A stretch of DNA of 64,000 nt, taken from NCBI GenBank assembly GCA_016702505.1, contig JADJDU010000010.1:62001-126000 (forward strand). The letters run 5' to 3'. Source of the DNA: Microthrixaceae bacterium. GTDB taxonomy: Bacteria > Actinomycetota > Acidimicrobiia > Acidimicrobiales > Iamiaceae. Both the position numbers and the translations under genes were made by a program. Below the pieces are notes generated by a model, which had not been told where the DNA came from, searched no databases, and saw only the letters and a program-made list of their open reading frames with translations. Positions 58,647-64,000 of the stretch are shown here, piece after piece (position 1 is the stretch's first letter; every line of letters begins with the position of its first letter).

Positions 58647-60850
58647 TGGCCCGCCAACCATTGAGTGAAGAGGAACTGGTCGCTCGGTTCGGCCCTCACC
58701 TCAACGAAGCTCCCCCCGGCGGGTGGGACTCCGACGTGGAGATCGACAAGGTGGTTCAGACCCACTGCTGCTTCTGTGGACAGCAGTGCGGCATCAAGTT
58801 GAAGGTTGCCGACAACCAGGTGGTGGGCTTCGAACCCTGGTACGAGTTCCCCTTCAACGAGGGCAAGCTGTGTCCCAAGGGAGTCAAGCGGTACCTCCAG
58901 GGCGGTCACCCCGATCGGCTTCTCAGCCCGATGGTGCGAGACGAGTCCGCGCCCGGTGGTTTCCGGGAGATTGGCTGGGACGAGGCGCTCACCAAGGTGG
59001 TATCGGAGATCCAGCGGATCCAGGCCACCTATGGCGATGACGCCTTCGCCATGTTGTCGGGAGTGTCGCTCACCAACGAGAAGAGCTACCTGGTCGGCAA
59101 GTTCGCTCGCCTGGCTCTGCACACCGCCAACCTGGACTACAACGGCCGCTTCTGCATGGTGTCGGCCGGGGCCGGCAACAAGAAGGCCCTGGGCATGGAC
59201 CGGGCGTCCAACCCGTGGAGCGACATCCCCCTGGCCGACGTCGTGTGGGTGGCTGGCTCCAACATCGCCGAGACCTTTCCCATCACCACCAGCTACATCT
59301 GGCGGGCCCGAGACCGGGGCGCCAAGCTCATCGTGCAAGACCCCCGCGTCGTGCCGTTGGCCCGCACCGCGGACCTGTTCCTGCCGGTACGGCCCGGGAC
59401 AGACTCGGCCCTGTTCGGAGCGGTGCTGCACGAGTTGATCCGCCACGACTGGCTGGACCACGACTTCATCGACGCCCATACCGTCGACTTCGACGCCGCT
59501 GCCGCTGCGGTGGCCGACATGACCCCGGCCTGGGCGGCCGAGGTGACCGGGGTCCCAGCCGGTCGCATCGAGGAAGCCGCCGAGCTGTGGGGTACTTCGG
59601 CCACCGGGATGTTGATGCACGCCCGCGGCATAGAACAGCACACCAAGGGTGTCGACAACGTGTTGTCGGCAATCAACCTCGGCCTGGCTACCGGCAAGTT
59701 CGGCAAGCCCGGATGCGGGGTCACCACCATCACCGGCCAGGGCAACGGCCAAGGTGGCCGGGAGCACGGTCACAAGTGCGACCAACTCCCGGGCAACCGA
59801 GACATCACCAACCCCCAGGACCGAGCCGTGGTGGCCGCCGCGTGGGGGGTGGACGAGTCCGAGATCCCTGGCAAGGGCCTGGCTGCCACCGAGCTGATCG
59901 AGGCCATCCACGACGGATCGATCAAGGGACTGTTGTCGATCTGCTTCAACCCGGTGGTGTCGGCCCCCGATTCCAACTTCACCGCCGAAGCCCTCGACAA
60001 GTTGGAGTTCTACGCCGCCATCGACTTCTTCTTGTCCGAGACCGCCACCCACGCCGATGTGGTGCTGGCCGGTTCGCTCCACGAGGAGGACGAGGGCACC
60101 TCGACCAGCGGCGAGGGGCGGATCATCAAGATCAACCAGGCCGTCGACCCGCCCGGCGAGGCCCGCAAGGACTGGGAGATCCTCGTCGACATCGCCCGCC
60201 GGCTCGGCAAGGGCGACCTGTTCGACTATTCGAACACCGAACAGATCTTCACCGAACTCTGCCGGGCGTCATCGGGCGGCAAAGCCGACTACACCGGAGC
60301 CACCTGGGCTCGCATCGAGGACGAGATGGGTCTCTTCTGGCCCGTGCCCGAGGTCGGCCACCCCGGTACCCCCCGGTTGTGGGAGGGCGGCAAGTTCGCC
60401 CATCCCGACGGTAAGGCCCGGTTCCACGGGGTGCCGTTCAAACCGCCGGCCGAATCCGTCGACGACGACTACCCGCTGTGGCTCACCACCGGTCGGGTGG
60501 TGAGCCAGTACCTGTCGGGGACCCAGACCCGACGCATCGCCGGCCTGGTCGCCCAGTACCCCGAGCCGTTGTGCGAGATGCACCCCCGCCTGGCCGAGAC
60601 CCTGGGGGTGGCTAACGGTGACCAGGTGACGGTCAGCTCCCGGCGGGGCGAGATCACCCTGCCCGCCGCGGTGGTCACCACCATTCGACCCGACACCGTG
60701 TTCATTCCCTACCACTGGCCGGGCAAGAAGGCGGCCAACCAGCTCACATTGAGGGCGGTGGATCCGATCTCTCGGATGCCCGAGTTCAAGGTGGCGGCGG
60801 TGAAGGTGGTCAAGGCGACCGCGGCTGACGGGGAGGGGGTGGCCCAATGA
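58646..60850 (+). CDS. Molybdopterin oxidoreductase catalytic subunit
   Basis: A 734-residue bis-MGD molybdoenzyme of the DMSO reductase superfamily. The N-terminal 4Fe-4S motif HCCFCGQQCG...KLCPKG is present. The NGRFCMVSAGAG stretch aligns with NSRLCM-A of nitrate reductases (NasA/NapA), placing a Cys as the Mo ligand. The GQGNGQGGREHGHKCDQLPG segment and a C-terminal molybdopterin-binding domain follow. No Tat signal, so the active site is cytoplasmic. It resembles assimilatory nitrate reductases most, but the partners differ. Coupled by TGATG to the membrane subunit and ATGA to the Fe-S subunit. Cofactor genes moaA, moaC and moeA lie 15 kb away. Confidence 0.9.
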   Translation: MARQPLSEEELVARFGPHLNEAPPGGWDSDVEIDKVVQTHCCFCGQQCGIKLKVADNQVVGFEPWYEFPFNEGKLCPKGVKRYLQGGHPDRLLSPMVRDESAPGGFREIGWDEALTKVVSEIQRIQATYGDDAFAMLSGVSLTNEKSYLVGKFARLALHTANLDYNGRFCMVSAGAGNKKALGMDRASNPWSDIPLADVVWVAGSNIAETFPITTSYIWRARDRGAKLIVQDPRVVPLARTADLFLPVRPGTDSALFGAVLHELIRHDWLDHDFIDAHTVDFDAAAAAVADMTPAWAAEVTGVPAGRIEEAAELWGTSATGMLMHARGIEQHTKGVDNVLSAINLGLATGKFGKPGCGVTTITGQGNGQGGREHGHKCDQLPGNRDITNPQDRAVVAAAWGVDESEIPGKGLAATELIEAIHDGSIKGLLSICFNPVVSAPDSNFTAEALDKLEFYAAIDFFLSETATHADVVLAGSLHEEDEGTSTSGEGRIIKINQAVDPPGEARKDWEILVDIARRLGKGDLFDYSNTEQIFTELCRASSGGKADYTGATWARIEDEMGLFWPVPEVGHPGTPRLWEGGKFAHPDGKARFHGVPFKPPAESVDDDYPLWLTTGRVVSQYLSGTQTRRIAGLVAQYPEPLCEMHPRLAETLGVANGDQVTVSSRRGEITLPAAVVTTIRPDTVFIPYHWPGKKAANQLTLRAVDPISRMPEFKVAAVKVVKATAADGEGVAQ

Positions 60851-61479
60851 AGGCCACCCGCTACGCAGTGGGCGAACGGCCGGTGTTCGTCATCGACCAG
60901 AGTCGATGCATCGGTTGTGAAGCCTGCGTACAGGCCTGCCAGGAGTGCGGCACCCACCGGGGTCAGTCCCTGATCCACCTGGAACGCATCGACCGGGTGG
61001 CCAGCACCCAGACCGCTCCGATGGTGTGCATGCACTGCAAAGACCCCACCTGTGCTCAGGTGTGCCCAGCCGACGCCATCAAGCAGAACGAGTTGGGCGT
61101 GGTGCAATCCGCGCTCAAACCCCGGTGCATCGGTTGTTCCAACTGCGTGCTGGCCTGCCCCTTCGGGGTACCGAAGTACATGGCCGACTTCGACCAGATG
61201 ATGAAGTGCGACATGTGCTTCGACCGCACGTCGGAGGGCTACGCCCCCATGTGTGCATCGGTGTGCCCCAGCGAAGCCCTGTGGTACGGGACGGCCGAGG
61301 AGTTCAAGGAGAACCGGCGCGGTTCGCTGGTCGACGACTGGTTGTTCGGCCGTCAGCAGGTGTCGACCAAGGTGTTCGCGGTGGTCGACGACCTGGCCGA
61401 GGGGCCGATAGATGTGGCCCCGTCGACCTATCGGTCGTGGCTGGACGATCCCTTCGCCCTGGAGGAGAACAGCAGATGA
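60847..61479 (+). CDS. Four-cluster Fe-S subunit (DmsB/NrfC-like)
   Basis: A 210-residue polyferredoxin that passes electrons between the molybdenum subunit and the membrane. Four cluster motifs are visible: CIGCEACVQAC, CMHCKDPTCAQVCP, CIGCSNCVLACP and CDMCFDR...CASVCP, the DmsB/HybA/NrfC pattern. No Tat signal, so cytoplasmic like its partner. ATGA overlaps on both sides. The C-terminal 50 residues are extra to the cluster region and may contact the other subunits. Confidence 0.93.
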   Translation: MKATRYAVGERPVFVIDQSRCIGCEACVQACQECGTHRGQSLIHLERIDRVASTQTAPMVCMHCKDPTCAQVCPADAIKQNELGVVQSALKPRCIGCSNCVLACPFGVPKYMADFDQMMKCDMCFDRTSEGYAPMCASVCPSEALWYGTAEEFKENRRGSLVDDWLFGRQQVSTKVFAVVDDLAEGPIDVAPSTYRSWLDDPFALEENSR

Positions 61480-61967
61480 CACAACCAGACGAACCGATCT
61501 GGAAGCGGGACTTCCCCTACCAGGCCGTAGGCGAGGACGAGGTGACCAGGCGGGAGTTCGCCAGGTTCCTGGTGGCCGGGGCCGGCGTCATGGCGGCGGG
61601 CAACGTCGGGTTCGCAGCCTGGACCCAACTACGAACCATCAACACCGGTGAACCTCGCAAGATCGTGGCACTGTCGGAGGTTCCAGTCGGGGAGACCCAC
61701 CTGTTCCGCTACCCCACCGAAGCCGATCCTGCGGTCCTGGTCCGCCTCGATGACCGTGAGGTGGCGGCGTTCAGCCAGAAGTGCACCCACCTGGGCTGCG
61801 TTGTGTACTTCGAGGCCGAGGAGAACCGATGGCACTGTCCCTGCCACGAGGGGAACTTCGACGCCGCCACCGGCGAGGTGCTGTCGGGGCCTCCGCCTCG
61901 GCCGTTGGGCAAGATCGAGGTCGAGCTGAGGGGCGATGAGATCTGGGCCTTGGGAGCGTCGGTATGA
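61476..61967 (+). CDS. Rieske 2Fe-2S protein, membrane anchored
   Basis: A 163-residue Rieske protein with one N-terminal membrane segment (about 31-48) preceded by TRREF, which resembles a Tat signal. Cluster ligands are C103, H105, C121 and H124 (CTHLGC and CPCHEG), with C108 and C123 as the likely disulfide. The Rieske domain is expected on the outer face, as in bc1 complexes. ATGA overlaps both neighbours, so it is an integral part of the operon, which is unusual for DMSO-reductase family enzymes. Confidence 0.92.
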   Translation: MTQPDEPIWKRDFPYQAVGEDEVTRREFARFLVAGAGVMAAGNVGFAAWTQLRTINTGEPRKIVALSEVPVGETHLFRYPTEADPAVLVRLDDREVAAFSQKCTHLGCVVYFEAEENRWHCPCHEGNFDAATGEVLSGPPPRPLGKIEVELRGDEIWALGASV

Positions 61968-62167
61968 GACCGGCCCGCTACGCGCCGCGAACCACCGGAG
62001 CGGTGGTGGTGTACGTGGTGATCCTGGTGGCCTTCCAGGTGTTCCTCCTCACGGTGGCAGTCGAAGCCTTCTCTGCCGACGACGAGTCCTTGGCTTGGTC
62101 GACGGCGGTTGTGTCGGTGGTTCTCGCCGGGGCCTCCACCGTGCTCTACCGCTACCTGCGGCCATGA
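61964..62167 (+). CDS. Small two-helix membrane protein of the redox operon
   Basis: A 67-residue protein with two predicted membrane segments (VVVYVVILVAFQVFLLTVAV and STAVVSVVLAGASTVLYRYL) joined by an acidic loop. No family recognised; its size and position suggest a structural subunit of the complex. ATGA overlaps at both ends. Confidence 0.75.
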   Translation: MRPARYAPRTTGAVVVYVVILVAFQVFLLTVAVEAFSADDESLAWSTAVVSVVLAGASTVLYRYLRP

Positions 62168-63226
62168 CCCGATTCGGTGCCGCGGTTAGCTCGAACGTCC
62201 GTACCCTGTTTCCTGGCTATTTCGCCATGGTCATGGCCACCGGCATCATCGCCATCGGGTCGGTGCAGCTCCGATACCAGTGGTTGGCTGATGGTCTCTA
62301 CGCTGTCGCCGCCATCGCCTATTGCGTGCTGGTGGTCTTGCTGGCATCGAGGCTGGTCATTGCCCGAGAGCTCCTGATCACCGACATCACCAGCCACGCC
62401 AAGGGATTCGCGTTCCTCACCACGGTGGCGGCCACCAACGTGTTGGCCAGCGCATCGGCCCTGGTCCACGGGTGGTGGGGACTGGCGTGGCCCATGTGGT
62501 GGTTCAGCCTCGCGTTGTGGGTGACCTTTGTCTACGCCACCTTGGTGGCGGTGGTGTTGGAGTCACCCAAACCCGGCCTCGAGAAGGGAATCAACGGCAC
62601 TTGGTTCCTGCTCACCGTGTCCACCGAATCGGTTGTGGTCACCGGGGCATTGCTGTTCCCCCGCCATCCCAGCGACGCCTTGGCTTTCGGTCTGCTGGGA
62701 GGCTTCCTACTCGGCCTGGTCCTATACCTGATCGTGATGACCATGGTGTTCCTCAGGTGGACGTTCCTGGAGCTGAGCCCGACCGAAGCCGATCCGCCGG
62801 CGTGGATCGCAGCCGGCGCTCTGGCCATCACCGTCCTGGCCGGATCAAACCTGTTGCTGGCGCGGGACGCGTCGGTCCGCTTGGACCGCCTGGCCCCGTT
62901 CGTCGAGGCGGTGGTGATCCTCGGCTGGGCCACGGCATCGTTCTGGTTTCCGTTGATGGTGGCCATCCGGGGTGTGGCGCCACGTCATCAACAAGGTTCC
63001 GCTGCGCTACCACCCGTCGTACTGGGCGATGGTGTTCCCGCTCGGGATGTACGGCGTGTCCACGTTCCGCATGAGGGTCGCCATCGAGCTCGAGGTCCTG
63101 GAGTGGTTACCTCGAGCCACCCTGGTCCTGGCTCTGTCTGCATGGACGCTCCTGGCCGTCGGCCTGGTCAGCCAGGCAGCCCAGGCGATGGGTCGCTTGC
63201 GGTCGGGAGGCGAGCCCGCAGGCTGA
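62164..63226 (+). CDS. TDT/SLAC1-family anion transporter, frameshifted
   Basis: Ten-helix transporter of the tellurite-resistance/dicarboxylate (TehA/SLAC1/SSU1) family, which moves anions such as nitrate, chloride, sulfite or malate. The first frame runs from LFPGYFAMVMATGI through TDITSHAKGFAFLTTVA to FWFPLMVAI. Near 62966-62975 an extra base shifts the frame, and the last helices continue from VWRHVINKVPLRYHPSYWAMVFPLGMY to 63226. Last gene of the operon (ATGA overlap), so it may import the substrate or export the product of the molybdoenzyme. The break may be a sequencing error. Confidence 0.82.
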
Positions 63227-63242
63227 CCGAGACCGAGTCGGC

Positions 63243-64000
63243 TCAGTCGTGCCAGGGCACAGGGGCATCGACGTCGATGCCATGGTGGGCGATCGCCGCC
63301 GCGGCCGTTTCGGCCGACACCGCGCCCGAGGCAGCCAGGGCCGACAGCACCGCCACCACCACCTGGGCGGCGTTGGTCTCGAAGTAGTGGCGTAGTGCCT
63401 CACGGGTGTCGGACCGGCCGTAGCCGTCGGTGCCCAGCGACGTATAGCTCCGCCCCGAGGGAATCCACCGGGCGATCTGATCGGGAACGGTGCGCATGAA
63501 ATCGGTGACAGCCACCACCGGGCCGGCAGAGCCGGACAGCAGATCGGTGACCCGAGGCGTTCGGGGGGGATCGGTCGGATGGAGGCGGTTCCACCGTTCG
63601 ACCTCCATGGCCTGCTCGCGCAGCAACTTGTAGGACGTTGTGCTCCACAGCTCGGCGGCCACCCCCCACCGCTCGGCGAGCTCGGCCTGGGCTTGGCGAG
63701 CCGCACTGTGGGCAGTGCCCGAGAACAAGATGGTGGCCCGGGGTACGTCGCCGAGCTCGGGTGCAGGCGCCCACCGGTACAGACCCTCGATTATCCCAGC
63801 CTCCACCCCTTCAGGCATGGGTGGTTGGGGATAGTTCTCGTTGTAGAGGGTCAGGTAGAAGAAGACGTCGTGAGGGTCATCGCCGTACATGTGGTCGATG
63901 CCGTGGCGGATGATCTCGGCGGTCTCATAGGCGAAGGCCGGGTCGTAGGCGTGACAGCTCGGAACCGTCGACGCCAACACCAAGCTGTGGCCGTCGAGAT
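63243..64000 (-). CDS. aceE: Pyruvate dehydrogenase E1, homodimeric type, C-terminal part
   Basis: C-terminal 252 residues of the thiamine-dependent E1 of pyruvate dehydrogenase, continuing past the right edge. Recognisable stretches include DGHSLVLASTVPSCHAYDPAFAYE, EIIRHGIDHMYG, YLTLYNENYPQPPMPEG, WGVAAELWSTTSYKLLREQAMEVERWNRLHP and SLGTDGYGRSDTREALRHYFE. This matches the AceE homodimeric form used by actinobacteria rather than the alpha/beta form. Convergent with the TDT transporter gene, with 16 nt between them. Confidence 0.95.
   Translation of the reverse strand, partial: LDGHSLVLASTVPSCHAYDPAFAYETAEIIRHGIDHMYGDDPHDVFFYLTLYNENYPQPPMPEGVEAGIIEGLYRWAPAPELGDVPRATILFSGTAHSAARQAQAELAERWGVAAELWSTTSYKLLREQAMEVERWNRLHPTDPPRTPRVTDLLSGSAGPVVAVTDFMRTVPDQIARWIPSGRSYTSLGTDGYGRSDTREALRHYFETNAAQVVVAVLSALAASGAVSAETAAAAIAHHGIDVDAPVPWHD

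Overview
The window is GC-rich, densely packed DNA from an actinobacterium. Supporting traits are actinobacterial families (DUF3097, DUF2332, Glp/GlpR, a homodimeric AceE), a MurA with Asp in place of the usual Cys, a KstR-like operator, and many start codons lying 6-9 nt behind a TANNNT box, as in leaderless transcripts. An Acidimicrobiia-type bacterium is my best guess, but no marker here proves it. There are no rRNA genes, CRISPR arrays, insertion sequences or phage genes. The one tRNA is Ala(CGC).

Layout. 1-8 kb: frameshifted site-2 protease, fused acyl-CoA mutase (icmF) divergent from a MarR regulator with an operator between them, membrane protein, frameshifted MFS exporter, DUF3097. 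8-20 kb: FkbM methyltransferase, murA, two-domain cupredoxin-like lipoprotein, ABC-F ATPase, MFS transporter, inositol-phosphate synthase, CDF metal exporter, NfuA-like protein, lipase. 20-30 kb: dxs, nucleotidyl cyclase, DUF2332, PAP2, flippase-like protein, lipoprotein, FlK-like thioesterase, TldD/TldE. 30-35 kb (cell envelope): an ECF sigma factor fused to a zinc-finger anti-sigma, a membrane segment and an outer domain; an L,D-transpeptidase; a secreted Cys/Pro-rich protein with a 9-bp tandem repeat; UppP; a SAF protein. 35-45 kb: YhaN/YhaO-like pair, Ruc-like zinc-ribbon protein, galU, moeA/glp, moaA and moaC, GlpR/SepX-like membrane protein, CAP lipoprotein. 45-57 kb: ferredoxin and ferredoxin reductase behind a KstR-like site, lysoplasmalogenase-like protein, diguanylate cyclase, phosphoesterase, aminopeptidase N, glucosaminidase, small proteins. 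57-63 kb: a six-gene operon for a molybdenum/Fe-S/Rieske membrane redox complex with an anion-channel-like transporter. The window ends inside aceE.

Connections. The ECF fusion gene directly follows the L,D-transpeptidase gene, and a 32-bp element is repeated at the same spacing upstream of the transpeptidase and the Cys/Pro-rich gene, suggesting an autoregulated envelope-stress regulon. The galU-glp-glpR block matches a conserved actinobacterial division locus; moaA, moaC and glp also supply cofactor steps needed by the molybdoenzyme. A family of structured intergenic repeats (four copies of a core plus side modules) occupies the larger gaps.

Caution: four genes carry single-base frame breaks (site-2 protease, MFS, DTP-repeat protein, TDT transporter). 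This may reflect draft-quality sequence rather than true gene decay.
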